Notes: a model not told the origin generated them from the sequence alone. A stretch of DNA of 17,308 nt from UKL13-2 sp044346745 (GCA_044346745.1 JBIIYQ010000063.1:1-17308), one strand, 5' to 3'. Counted from the stretch's first letter, positions 1 to 7,166 are shown. Program-made: numbers and translations.

Positions 1-1
1 G

Positions 2-58
2 AGCTATCGGCTAAAAGAAGCCGCCGCCCGCATTGCACAAAACCCGTCCGTCAACTAA
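2..58 (+). CDS. istB: IstB-like ATP-binding protein, C-terminal fragment (partial, runs off the left edge)
   Basis: An open frame enters from the left edge and ends at TAA 56-58, giving the last 18 residues, beginning SYRLKE and ending QNPSVN. IstB proteins of IS21-family elements typically end in a segment like GESYRLKE followed by a short basic or variable tail, and this fragment fits. IstB is the AAA+ helper ATPase that works with the IstA transposase in target selection. Only the tail is visible, so neither the ATPase motifs nor the intactness of the gene can be judged. The call rests on the SYRLKE motif plus the IS21-like repeats just downstream. The stop codon overlaps by 8 bp the 3' end of the convergent transglutaminase ORF. 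Confidence 0.55.
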   Translation, partial: SYRLKEAAARIAQNPSVN

Positions 59-1328
59 TAATCAACGCGTCCTGCCCGGGGGAATTTGGGCGGCCATAAG
101 TGGGGGAATTTGAAGTGGCCATCGGGGAGGTAAAAGAAGAATTTTCAAGAAGCTTGGTAAGTGTCGGGTCAACGTAAATGCCAAGCTCAGGGATATAGAC
201 AATGACGTGGTTAAAGGCAAGCTCTTGCGGCAGGACGCTCTTGAGCTGCGCGGGTCCCCAACCACTGCCATTAACTTCCACTGGTTCAGCATGTATCCCA
301 GCCGCCGACAATAGCTTGAGATACAACATCACGAAGTCAAGGCAATTCCCAGTGCGCGCGTCTAACGTTTGGCGAATAGTGTTTGGGGTGTACTTCTCCT
401 TCAGATTAAATGTGAACCCCCGCTCGTCGTAGCGCAAGAACTGTCCGATCCATTTTGATAAGTGATACGCCTTCTCGATCTTTGAGTAGTTGGTGCTATT
501 CAGAATGTCTTGCACGATCGGAGCAATTTTGAAAACGTCTTTGATGTCACTGCTGGCAAGTTCAGCCCTGTAAAACTGGGCATGTTTTGCGGCAATGCTT
601 GACCACTGCCCGTACGAAATGGTGATCTCGGGCGGACGTTCAGCACCACCAACTCTTGAGCCGAACCACTCTTTGCTTAGCCCATATTCCTTGTCGCGAT
701 CGGAGGTACCGGAAATCTGACGCTCGGTGAACCCATTGAGTTCCGCCTCCAAGTTATCTTGGCTGATCAACCCTCGCCGTAGGATCAGCCTAGCCTCCTT
801 TACTGGCGTCTCAATCGGGAGCGCAAGAGTTAGTCCATGTTCCTCAAGTCCACTTGCAATACTTCCCTTTATGGAAAAGCTCACCTTCAACCTTGCTGGT
901 GAGCGAGTTTTCGGAACCTTTACATATGCAGCCTTTACGGTTATACGTACTCCCTTTGCGTCCGTTAGATCAAAAGTTTTGTAGTCGACTGGCGCGTTTT
1001 CCCACCTCCCAGCTGTTGTTGAGATAGCAATCGAAATCCCCACGTAGTCAGTCATACCCGCAATTACCGGGGGAAGAAACAACGCATTGCTATCGTCTGA
1101 ATTCGCTGGAAGCTCAACCTCCCATGATTCCTTGAGAGTCGCGATCTCGGAATCCACACGACTCATTTCTCTTACGAAAGAAAAATACTTGGTTGGCGTA
1201 ACGAGGGGCTGCGCAAATTGCGTCGAAAGCCCCTTCATCATTAGATGGTTTGCTTCAAGCGAAAAAACCGCCCCGCTCCATACGAGGAGAGTCACAGCAT
1301 AGAAGACTTTCGCGACCTTGAGACTCAT
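51..1328 (-). CDS. secreted transglutaminase-like protein, 3' end altered by IS21
   Basis: From the ATG at 1328 the product is 425 residues. An N-terminal signal peptide (about 1-25, hydrophobic FYAVTLLVWSGAVFS) is followed by a beta-rich region resembling DUF3857 (about 30-260), then a transglutaminase core. Its papain-like triad is visible as Cys329 (TGNCLDFV), His374 (FNHVIVYI) and Asp387 (YVDPT). Such proteins are periplasmic or exported, and their enzymatic role is poorly known. I chose 1328 over the longer frame from 1481 because it starts directly at the signal peptide and has an AGGTAGGG stretch upstream. The longer frame adds 51 uncharacteristic residues and would overlap the LysE-family gene. 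About 40 residues after the catalytic Asp the frame passes into IS21-end sequence, so the last 20 to 30 residues (Ser/Pro-rich) are not native. Activity is uncertain because the core triad survives but the C-terminus is replaced. Confidence 0.75.
   Translation of the reverse strand: MSLKVAKVFYAVTLLVWSGAVFSLEANHLMMKGLSTQFAQPLVTPTKYFSFVREMSRVDSEIATLKESWEVELPANSDDSNALFLPPVIAGMTDYVGISIAISTTAGRWENAPVDYKTFDLTDAKGVRITVKAAYVKVPKTRSPARLKVSFSIKGSIASGLEEHGLTLALPIETPVKEARLILRRGLISQDNLEAELNGFTERQISGTSDRDKEYGLSKEWFGSRVGGAERPPEITISYGQWSSIAAKHAQFYRAELASSDIKDVFKIAPIVQDILNSTNYSKIEKAYHLSKWIGQFLRYDERGFTFNLKEKYTPNTIRQTLDARTGNCLDFVMLYLKLLSAAGIHAEPVEVNGSGWGPAQLKSVLPQELAFNHVIVYIPELGIYVDPTLTKLLENSSFTSPMATSNSPTYGRPNSPGQDALIIS
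78..125 (+). repeat. two 24-bp tandem direct repeats (IS21-type end repeats)
   Basis: Unit 1 (78-101) and unit 2 (102-125) both begin GGGGGAATTTG and both contain GGCCAT. They differ at several positions in the middle and at the end. The period is an exact multiple of three, so on the minus strand the repeat adds a degenerate eight-residue repeat to the tail of the transglutaminase ORF (SNSP and PNSP). The arrangement matches the multiple transposase-binding repeats found at IS21-family ends. Confidence 0.7.
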
Positions 1329-1419
1329 GCACGCCCTACCTATAGATTGCATAGCACGAACAACAAAAACTAACTCGAGTACACAAACAAGCTGCGTCAA
1401 CCAGTGCCACGACGCGCCA

Positions 1420-2052
1420 CTACCCTCGCTTAAACACCGCCAGCGCTCCACCCGCCGCGACAAACAAACTTCCAACACCACGATTGGTCCAGCGAATGTG
1501 GTTCGGGTCTTTGAGCATTCGCAGAATCGTCGATGCCAGCGCCGTGTAGCCGATCATCACGAGTACATCGACCACAACCATCGTGCCGCCGAGGATGGCG
1601 TATTGAATGGCGGTCGGCTTACTTGGGTCAACAAACTGGGGCAGCACGGCAGCCAGAAACAACAGTCCTTTTGGATTGGTGAGGTTGACCAACAGCCCTT
1701 GCTTGAAGATGCCGAATGGGGTGGTGTCTTTGAAATTGGTTTGTGCGGCGATTTGCTCAAAAGGCACCGGCTCCTCACGGAATTTCTGGATGCCGAGGTA
1801 AATCAAGTACGCAGCGCCCAAGTACTTCATGATGTCGAAGGCAGTGGTGGATGCGACCAGCAGAGCGCCCAAGCCGATCCAGATGGCGAAGACGTTAACG
1901 ACGATGGCCGCTTGCAAGCCGGCGAGGTTCCACATGCCGCGTGCGAACCCATACTTCATGCCGGCCGACATGCTCGACAATGCACCCGGGCCGGGAGACA
2001 CGCATATGATTACTGTCGCCACGAAATAGGTGAACCAAGTACTGAATTCCAT
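1420..2052 (-). CDS. LysE/RhtB-family amino acid exporter
   Basis: A 210-residue integral membrane protein with the LysE-family signature SPGPG (residues 19-23) near the end of the first helix, and the conserved NLTNPKG segment in the middle. About six hydrophobic helices are visible, and the length is normal for the family (200-215). Members export amino acids or related small molecules using the proton gradient. The substrate cannot be read from the sequence. The start at 2052 places the first helix and SPGPG motif at the usual positions; the upstream in-frame ATGs at 2136 and 2118 would overlap the SDR gene and add a basic non-family leader. The gene begins 10 bp after the SDR stop on the same strand, so it is probably the last gene of the polymerase-SDR-LysE transcript. 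A large open frame on the opposite strand is a shadow. Confidence 0.88.
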   Translation of the reverse strand: MEFSTWFTYFVATVIICVSPGPGALSSMSAGMKYGFARGMWNLAGLQAAIVVNVFAIWIGLGALLVASTTAFDIMKYLGAAYLIYLGIQKFREEPVPFEQIAAQTNFKDTTPFGIFKQGLLVNLTNPKGLLFLAAVLPQFVDPSKPTAIQYAILGGTMVVVDVLVMIGYTALASTILRMLKDPNHIRWTNRGVGSLFVAAGGALAVFKRG

Positions 2053-2062
2053 GGTGGTTGGC

Positions 2063-2890
2063 CTACTTCGCTTCGACGTATTTTTGGTTGCCTTCGACCG
2101 CACGTTTGGCCATGCCATCGATGACCGATGGGGCAATCAACTTTAGCCACTGCCCGAGTTTGCCTTTGAGTGTCATCACCACTTCGCGTTTGCGATTGCT
2201 GATGGCGTCGACAATGATGGCCGCACATTCCTCGACGCTCATCACCTCTTCCTTGTTAACAGGATCGATCTTCGCAGGCTTGCCGTCTGCACCCGTGGCG
2301 TTTTCGCGAATGCCGGTAGCGACAAATCCAGGATAGATCATGGTGACGCTAGTGCCAGTACCTTGGAGCTCGATGCGCAACGAATCGAAGAATCCGCGCA
2401 TGGCGTGTTTGCTAGCGGCGTAGGCGGTTCGGGTGGGAACGCCAACTAAGCCCGTCAGGCTGGCGACGCCAACAATGCGGCCGCGGCTCTTCTGCAGGTG
2501 CGGCAACGCGTAGTGGGTGCAATACACCGCCCCAATGTAGTTCACCTGCATGATGCGTTCGATGATCGACATGTCTTTGATGTCGGCAAACTTTGCCCAC
2601 ATGGTCATACCGGCGTTGAGCACGATGGTGTCGATGCCGCCGAATTCAGAGACGGTCATATCGATCAGGTGTTTGCAGTCGGATTCTTTGGCGACGTCGC
2701 AGGCGATCACGGTCGCGCGCGCGCCGAGTTTGCGCACCTTGTCGGCAACACGTTCGAGTTCGTCAACCCGACGCGACGACAGCACGAGGTGTGCTCCTTC
2801 TTTCGCGAGCTGATACGCAAGTTCTTCGCCGATGCCGGTCGAGGCGCCGGTGATGATGGTGATGTTGTTGGCCATTGTAGAAAGTGACAT
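2063..2890 (-). CDS. short-chain dehydrogenase/reductase (classical SDR)
   Basis: A 275-residue classical SDR. It shows the cofactor-binding TGASTGIG motif (14-21), the structural NAG motif (92-94), and catalytic Asn117, Ser144, Tyr157 and Lys161 (YAASK), plus PGF (187-189). Two arginines at 40-41 at the end of the second strand suggest a preference for NADP(H). The C-terminal region (KGKLGQWLKLIAPSVIDGMAK) resembles membrane-associated DHRS7B-like SDRs, but the substrate is unknown. The ATG at 2890 shares a base with the TAA of the polymerase gene (TAATG), which indicates translational coupling and decides the start over the internal Met at codon 6. Its place between an SOS-type polymerase and a LysE exporter is unusual, and I infer co-regulation rather than a shared pathway. 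Confidence 0.92.
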   Translation of the reverse strand: MSLSTMANNITIITGASTGIGEELAYQLAKEGAHLVLSSRRVDELERVADKVRKLGARATVIACDVAKESDCKHLIDMTVSEFGGIDTIVLNAGMTMWAKFADIKDMSIIERIMQVNYIGAVYCTHYALPHLQKSRGRIVGVASLTGLVGVPTRTAYAASKHAMRGFFDSLRIELQGTGTSVTMIYPGFVATGIRENATGADGKPAKIDPVNKEEVMSVEECAAIIVDAISNRKREVVMTLKGKLGQWLKLIAPSVIDGMAKRAVEGNQKYVEAK

Positions 2891-4110
2891 TAGCTTTCCG
2901 TTTCGACGTCAGGGATGTGATTAAACGCGATGGCTAGTCTGCCATGATCGAGCGCCTGATGCGCGCCGCCAAAATACGCGGCACGTTTACCAAAGCGCAG
3001 ATTGAGGTCATCCATTGCGGCATTGAGTTTTTTCTTCGTTGGATCTTCGCCGAACAGTGAGAAGTTTTGCGCGCCGTCGGGCACGAGGTCACCAAACACC
3101 ACAGCGACTTGCAGAGGGGTGGCGGACTTCCGCTTAGGATACTTTTCCCACAAACCGGTGATGGTGTGTACCAAGTCGAGTGTGTCCTGCGTCGGCTGCA
3201 GTCGTGCGTCCGTTTCCCACGTCGGCGCGTTCAGGTGTTTGACCTTGATTGCGACGTGACCGGTGGTGTGGCAGGCCTTGCGCAAACGCATCGCCGCTTT
3301 TTGCGTGAGGCGGTTGAGCACCGCTAGGGCGTTGTCGCGATCGCGCAGCGCCGGTGGCAGCACGTGCGAGTGGGAAATCGAGCCCATCTCGTTGTGGATC
3401 TCGGCAACCTCGACACCGCGCAGCTTCTGATAAAACCGGTTACCGCCAACGCCGCCCCAGATGGTGTGCAGCTGATCTTCGGTCTGACGATACAAGTCGT
3501 GGATAGTCTGGATGCCGTGTTTTTTCAGCCGTGTCTCCATGTTTTTGCCCACTCCGTTCAGCGCGCGCAGATCGAGGTGACGAATTTTTGCCGGCACGTC
3601 GTGCTCTTCGAGTATCACCAGTCCGTCCGGCTTTTGCATGTCCGAGGCAAGTTTGGCTAGGAACAGATTTGGCGCGATGCCGATGGAAACCTTCATGTAC
3701 TCCCCGATGCGGGAGGCCAAATGCCGTTTGATGTCGTTGGCTAATGCCGATGCCCGCTCAGGTGTTTTGTAGCCCGCCGGCAAGTCACACACCATCTCAT
3801 CGATTGAAAGCACCTTCCGTACTGGTGCGATTTCATCGACTGCGGCGACGGCGCGATGGTGCATGTCGATATACAACTCATGCCGGGCAACCACGAGCAC
3901 GATGTCGGGGATTTTGGCTTTGGCCTCACCGACGTTGGTCAACGTCTTCACGCCAAACTTCTTGGCTTCGTAGCTCGCCGCGATCAAACAAGTGCTGTCC
4001 GCCAACATCGGCACGACGCCGACCGGCCGCCCGCGTAGTTCCGGGCGATCTTGCTGCTCGCAGGAGGCGAAGTAGGAGTTGAAATCGACTAAGAGCGAGC
4101 TGATCGACAT
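2890..4110 (-). CDS. Y-family translesion DNA polymerase (UmuC/DinB type)
   Basis: A 406-residue Y-family polymerase, which copies past DNA lesions with low fidelity. The palm begins with LLVDFNSYFASCEQ: Asp9 is the first metal ligand, and Phe14 sits at the usual steric-gate position. The second catalytic motif is SIDEM with Asp104 and Glu105. A helix-hairpin-helix-like stretch (LNGVGKNMETRLKKHG, near 183-198) and a little-finger domain follow. Near the C-terminus NFSLF resembles the pentameric beta-clamp-binding motif, followed by a segment ending DDLNLRFG, as in UmuC and DinB tails. The N-terminus (DFN, ASCE, RPELRG) is closer to UmuC than to E. coli DinB, but the protein is shorter and has no umuD partner here. 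A LexA box 26-47 bp upstream suggests SOS induction. No clear Shine-Dalgarno is seen before the ATG at 4110. It heads an operon with the SDR and LysE genes. Confidence 0.92.
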   Translation of the reverse strand: MSISSLLVDFNSYFASCEQQDRPELRGRPVGVVPMLADSTCLIAASYEAKKFGVKTLTNVGEAKAKIPDIVLVVARHELYIDMHHRAVAAVDEIAPVRKVLSIDEMVCDLPAGYKTPERASALANDIKRHLASRIGEYMKVSIGIAPNLFLAKLASDMQKPDGLVILEEHDVPAKIRHLDLRALNGVGKNMETRLKKHGIQTIHDLYRQTEDQLHTIWGGVGGNRFYQKLRGVEVAEIHNEMGSISHSHVLPPALRDRDNALAVLNRLTQKAAMRLRKACHTTGHVAIKVKHLNAPTWETDARLQPTQDTLDLVHTITGLWEKYPKRKSATPLQVAVVFGDLVPDGAQNFSLFGEDPTKKKLNAAMDDLNLRFGKRAAYFGGAHQALDHGRLAIAFNHIPDVETES

Positions 4111-4135
4111 GCTGCAATGTTACTCGCAAGGGTGT

Positions 4136-4157
4136 TTGCTGTAAACGTATACAGCAA
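4136..4157 (-). promoter_or_regulatory. LexA (SOS) box upstream of the Y-family polymerase
   Basis: A perfect palindromic pair TTGCTGT-N8-ACAGCAA (arms 4136-4142 and 4151-4157), with the core CTGT-N8-ACAG at 4139-4154. This matches the LexA operator of gamma- and betaproteobacteria, whose consensus core is CTGT-N8-ACAG. It lies 26-47 bp upstream of the polymerase ATG in the gap after the msrC stop, so it should control the polymerase-SDR-LysE transcript. I do not see an unambiguous -35/-10 pair, although TTGATT and TATACG lie around the box on the minus strand. Confidence 0.88.
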
Positions 4158-4233
4158 CTACAAAAAATCAAACTCTAGTAGGGGCGGGCGCTTTCAGGCA
4201 TAAATGCTTCAAAACACCCGTCGGTAGGCGACT

Positions 4234-4743
4234 TTACGCTTTTGCTGGTAGATCGGTCGCGGCGATGAAGGTGGCAACCATCAGTTCCAATCCAGACTGA
4301 TCTTGAGTGGCAAAGCGATTCAGGATGGGTGAGTCGAGGTCGAGCACGCCAACCAGATGGTCACCATTCAAGATGGGAATGACGACTTCGGAGTTTGACG
4401 CCGAGTCACAGGCGATATGTCCGGGAAACTCGTGCACATTCGGCACTAGAAACGTTCTGCGATGAAAAGCGGTGTTGCCGCATACCCCGCGCGGTGACGG
4501 GTGCACGGGGATGCGTACACACGCGGGTTTGCCCTGAAACGGGCCGAGGATGAGTTCGTCGCCGCGCATCAGGTAAAAGCCCGCCCAGTTGAGATCGGGC
4601 AGGAGATTGAATAGCAGCGCAGAGAAATTTGCCGCGTTGGCGATGAAATCGCGCTCACCGTCCAACAGGCTCTTCAGTTGCTTGTTTAGGTCGGCATAGA
4701 GCTCAGTCTTATTGGGCGCGGTCAGCGCGTTGTTGGCAAACAT
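4234..4743 (-). CDS. msrC: free methionine-(R)-sulfoxide reductase (GAF-domain fRMsr)
   Basis: A 169-residue single-GAF-domain protein that closely follows E. coli YebR/MsrC: KTELYADLN, then NWAGFYL, LGPFQGKPACVRIP, GVCG, GHIACDSASNSE and GVLDLDS. It reduces free L-methionine-(R)-sulfoxide to methionine in the cytoplasm, with thioredoxin recycling. The three conserved redox cysteines are present as Cys75, Cys88 and Cys112. The loop between the first two (PVHPSPRGVCG) is about three residues longer than the short loop I recall from E. coli YebR. The gene is divergent from the oligopeptidase B gene. Downstream, the polymerase gene is read in the same direction after a 123-bp gap but has its own LexA-controlled start, so I treat it as a separate transcript. 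Confidence 0.93.
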   Translation of the reverse strand: MFANNALTAPNKTELYADLNKQLKSLLDGERDFIANAANFSALLFNLLPDLNWAGFYLMRGDELILGPFQGKPACVRIPVHPSPRGVCGNTAFHRRTFLVPNVHEFPGHIACDSASNSEVVIPILNGDHLVGVLDLDSPILNRFATQDQSGLELMVATFIAATDLPAKA

Positions 4744-4858
4744 TGGTTGAACTCACAGAGTACTTACGAGTCAAGATTCTACGCGCGAAAAAAAGCTGTC
4801 AGCGGCTGGATCGCCGCAGGCGGATGGCATCGCGGTATGTGTCCATCTGTAAGCCCCC

Positions 4859-4864
4859 TATAAT
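4859..4864 (+). promoter_or_regulatory. candidate -10 element of the oligopeptidase B promoter
   Basis: TATAAT, a perfect sigma70 -10 hexamer, lies 28 bp before the ATG at 4893 in the divergent gap 4744-4892. The best -35 at 17-bp spacing (TATGTG, 4836-4841) is weak, so the assignment is tentative. Nothing else is obvious in this 149-bp gap. Confidence 0.45.
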
Positions 4865-4892
4865 TGTTCGTCCCCATCTTTTTGAGGCTGTC

Positions 4893-7082
4893 ATGAACCA
4901 TCGTCTTCGTTCCAACCTGCGAGTATTGCTGGCGGTCATCGGCGCTACGCTGGCATCACATGTCACGGCACTGTCTGCGCAAACGCCCGCGCCTTCGTCG
5001 TCCTCCCCGAGTCCCGCTATGCCTTCCAAACCGTCCACTCCGGCCGCTCCGCCCGTTGCAAAAAAAGTCCCCAAAACGTTTGAAAACTTTGGCGATAAAC
5101 GCGTCGACGACTATTTCTGGTTGCGGGAGAAAAGTGATCCTGCCGTCGTGGAGTATTTGAAGGCGGAAAACGCCTACTTGGATTCCGTGATTGGTCACTT
5201 GAAACCATTCCAAGAAACGCTCTACAAAGACATGCTCGGTCGCATCAAGGAAACCGATGACAGCGTCCCGTATTTCATGCGAGGGTACTGGTACATCACC
5301 AAAACGCAAGAAGGCAAACAGTACTCGATCAACACCCGCCGCAAAGGAACGCTGGAAGCCAAGGAAGAAATCTTGCTCGATGGCAATGAACTGGCCAAGG
5401 GCAAGGCGTTTATGTCCATTGGCAGCATGACTGTGAGCCCGGATAACAAGTGGCTGGCTTATTCGGTGGATTTCACCGGCTTTCGTCAGTACACGCTCCA
5501 GTTCAAGAATCTCGAAACCGGGGAGGTTCTCGCCGACAAGATTGAACGAGTGACCTCTGTCGCATGGGCCAACGATAACAAAACGATCTTCTACGTGACG
5601 GAGGATGCAACAACAAAGCGCTCCAATCAGCTATACCGTCACACACTTAGTGCAAAAGAAGACAAGTTAATCTTCGAAGAGAAGGATGAGCTCTACAACA
5701 TTGGTGTCGACTCGACTCGCAGCCGCGCTTACATCATCCTGACCAGTGAGTCTTCCGAGACCACGGAGCAGCGTATTCTCGACGCCAATAAGCCGGAAGG
5801 TATGTTCGCGGTATACGCGAAGCGCAAAGAGAACATCAAGTATTACGTCGACCACCATGACACTAAATTTCTGATTGTGACCAACGATACCGGTCGTAAC
5901 TCTCGTCTGGTCATGGCACCGGTTAGCTTGAAGGCGGACACCAGGAGCTGGAAAGAGATCATTCCTCATCGCAAGGATGTGAAGCTTGACGGCGTGGATG
6001 TCTTTAAGGACTATTTTGTTGCCGTCGAAAAGAAGGGCGGCCTGCCGCAGCTTCGTGTCTTCGATATGAAGACGATGAAGCCACACGATATCGCCTTTCC
6101 AGAGGCGGCTTACGACGCCACACCCGGCCAAAACGCGGAGTTTGACAACAAGCTATATCGTTTCAACTACGGTTCGCTGGTGACGCCCAATTCGGTTTTT
6201 GACTATGACGTTGCAAAACGTGAACGAATCCTGAAGAAACAACAGCCCGTCTTGGGTGGGTACAACGCAGCCGATTATCAAGTCGAACGCATCATGGCCA
6301 CCGCCAAGGATGGCGTGAAAGTGCCAATTTCGCTGGTCTACAAGAAGTCCATGCGTAAACCCGGCGTGCCGCAGCCAACTCTTCTCTATGGCTATGGCTC
6401 GTACGGCTTTGCCTTGCCGCTCGCATTTCGCTCCAGCCGCCTCGCTCTGCTTGATCGCGGCATGGTGTACGCCATCGCGCACATTCGCGGCGGCGGGGAC
6501 ATGGGCAAGCAGTGGCACGACGACGGCAAAATGATGAAGAAAATGAACACCTTCACTGACTTCATTTCGACCGCCGAACATTTGATCCAGCAAAAATACA
6601 CGGCACCGTCGATGCTCGCCATCCAAGGGGGCAGCGCGGGTGGATTATTGATGGGAGCGGTGACGAATTTGCGGCCCGATCTATTCAAGGCGGTCGTTTC
6701 ACAAGTGCCTTTTGTTGACGTCATGAATACGATGCTTGATGCGACATTGCCGCTGACGGTGGGTGAGTATCTGGAATGGGGCAACCCGAACCAAGAGAAA
6801 GCTTACAAATACATGCGTAGCTACTCCCCCTACGACAACTTGAAGCGGGGCGCGTATCCAGCAATGCTGGTGGAGACATCCCTGAATGACAGTCAAGTGA
6901 TGTACTGGGAGCCGGCAAAGTATGTTGCCAAGCTTCGTACACTGAAGACGGACAATAATCCGCTCTTGCTGAAGACCAATCTCGATGCAGGTCATGGCGG
7001 TGCATCCGGACGCTACGACTACCTGAAAGAGATTGCAATCACCTACTCGTTTGTCCTCTCGCAGCTCGGTATCGAAAAATAA
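4893..7082 (+). CDS. ptrB: oligopeptidase B-like S9 serine peptidase with signal peptide
   Basis: A 729-residue S9A-family peptidase that cleaves short peptides, classically after basic residues. It begins with a signal peptide (hydrophobic 8-27, cleavage about 26-29) and a Pro/Ser/Ala-rich linker to about 57. An N-terminal propeller covers about 60-460, then an alpha/beta-hydrolase domain. The catalytic triad is Ser581 (GGSAGG), Asp666 (NDSQV) and His701 (DAGHGG). RGGGDMG, EWGNP, YSPYDN and YWEPAKYVAKLR are typical of oligopeptidase B rather than prolyl oligopeptidase. E. coli PtrB has GEFEEW where this protein has GEYLEW, so one acidic residue thought to set P1 specificity may be lost. I chose ATG 4893 because it has GAGG five bases upstream and starts at the signal peptide; the frame stays open to a TTG at 4743, but that leader is basic and would overlap the msrC start. 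The product is probably periplasmic, unlike cytoplasmic PtrB. Confidence 0.9.
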   Translation: MNHRLRSNLRVLLAVIGATLASHVTALSAQTPAPSSSSPSPAMPSKPSTPAAPPVAKKVPKTFENFGDKRVDDYFWLREKSDPAVVEYLKAENAYLDSVIGHLKPFQETLYKDMLGRIKETDDSVPYFMRGYWYITKTQEGKQYSINTRRKGTLEAKEEILLDGNELAKGKAFMSIGSMTVSPDNKWLAYSVDFTGFRQYTLQFKNLETGEVLADKIERVTSVAWANDNKTIFYVTEDATTKRSNQLYRHTLSAKEDKLIFEEKDELYNIGVDSTRSRAYIILTSESSETTEQRILDANKPEGMFAVYAKRKENIKYYVDHHDTKFLIVTNDTGRNSRLVMAPVSLKADTRSWKEIIPHRKDVKLDGVDVFKDYFVAVEKKGGLPQLRVFDMKTMKPHDIAFPEAAYDATPGQNAEFDNKLYRFNYGSLVTPNSVFDYDVAKRERILKKQQPVLGGYNAADYQVERIMATAKDGVKVPISLVYKKSMRKPGVPQPTLLYGYGSYGFALPLAFRSSRLALLDRGMVYAIAHIRGGGDMGKQWHDDGKMMKKMNTFTDFISTAEHLIQQKYTAPSMLAIQGGSAGGLLMGAVTNLRPDLFKAVVSQVPFVDVMNTMLDATLPLTVGEYLEWGNPNQEKAYKYMRSYSPYDNLKRGAYPAMLVETSLNDSQVMYWEPAKYVAKLRTLKTDNNPLLLKTNLDAGHGGASGRYDYLKEIAITYSFVLSQLGIEK

Positions 7083-7130
7083 CGCCCGCGCTTATGCCAT
7101 TGGGGCTCACGTTAGGATTCGTGCTGACTT

Positions 7131-7166
7131 CAGCCACATCTGCCACATCTGCCACATCAGCCACAT
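7131..7166 (+). repeat. four tandem 9-bp repeats
   Basis: Four contiguous copies of C(A/T)GCCACAT: 7131-7139 and 7158-7166 read CAGCCACAT, and 7140-7148 and 7149-7157 read CTGCCACAT. They sit in the 111-bp gap between the oligopeptidase B stop and the transporter start and are not inside a plausible gene. They may be a slippage-prone microsatellite or a regulatory repeat; no function can be assigned. The rest of the gap shows no terminator or promoter that I trust. Confidence 0.85.

Larger units (their letters stand above)
1..147 (+). mobile_element. right end of an IS21-family insertion sequence
   Basis: The segment combines the C-terminal codons of an IstB-like helper protein with two copies of a 24-bp direct repeat (GGGGGAATTT plus a GGCCAT core) about 20 bp downstream. 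IS21-family elements carry several short subterminal repeats at each end, and repeats of the form GGGGAATTTGAA-TGGCCA are ones I associate from memory with istAB elements. The outer boundary is uncertain: family elements end in CA, and a CA occurs at 146-147, but I cannot see the left end or the target duplication. The element continues left of the window and has entered the 3' end of the neighbouring minus-strand transglutaminase gene. Confidence 0.6.

Noticed and set aside
1329..1481. N-terminal extension of the transglutaminase frame to 1481
   Set aside because: The added residues are not signal-peptide-like, overlap the LysE gene, and an ATG with an upstream AGGTAGGG stretch at 1328 begins right at the signal peptide.
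1318..2124. Long plus-strand open frame (268 codons) opposite the LysE-family gene
   Set aside because: It is antisense to a clear membrane transporter with family motifs; its translation is of unnatural composition with no domain, so it is a shadow frame.
7131..7166. Short repeat cluster as a CRISPR-like array
   Set aside because: The repeats are directly contiguous 9-mers with no spacers; it is a simple tandem repeat.
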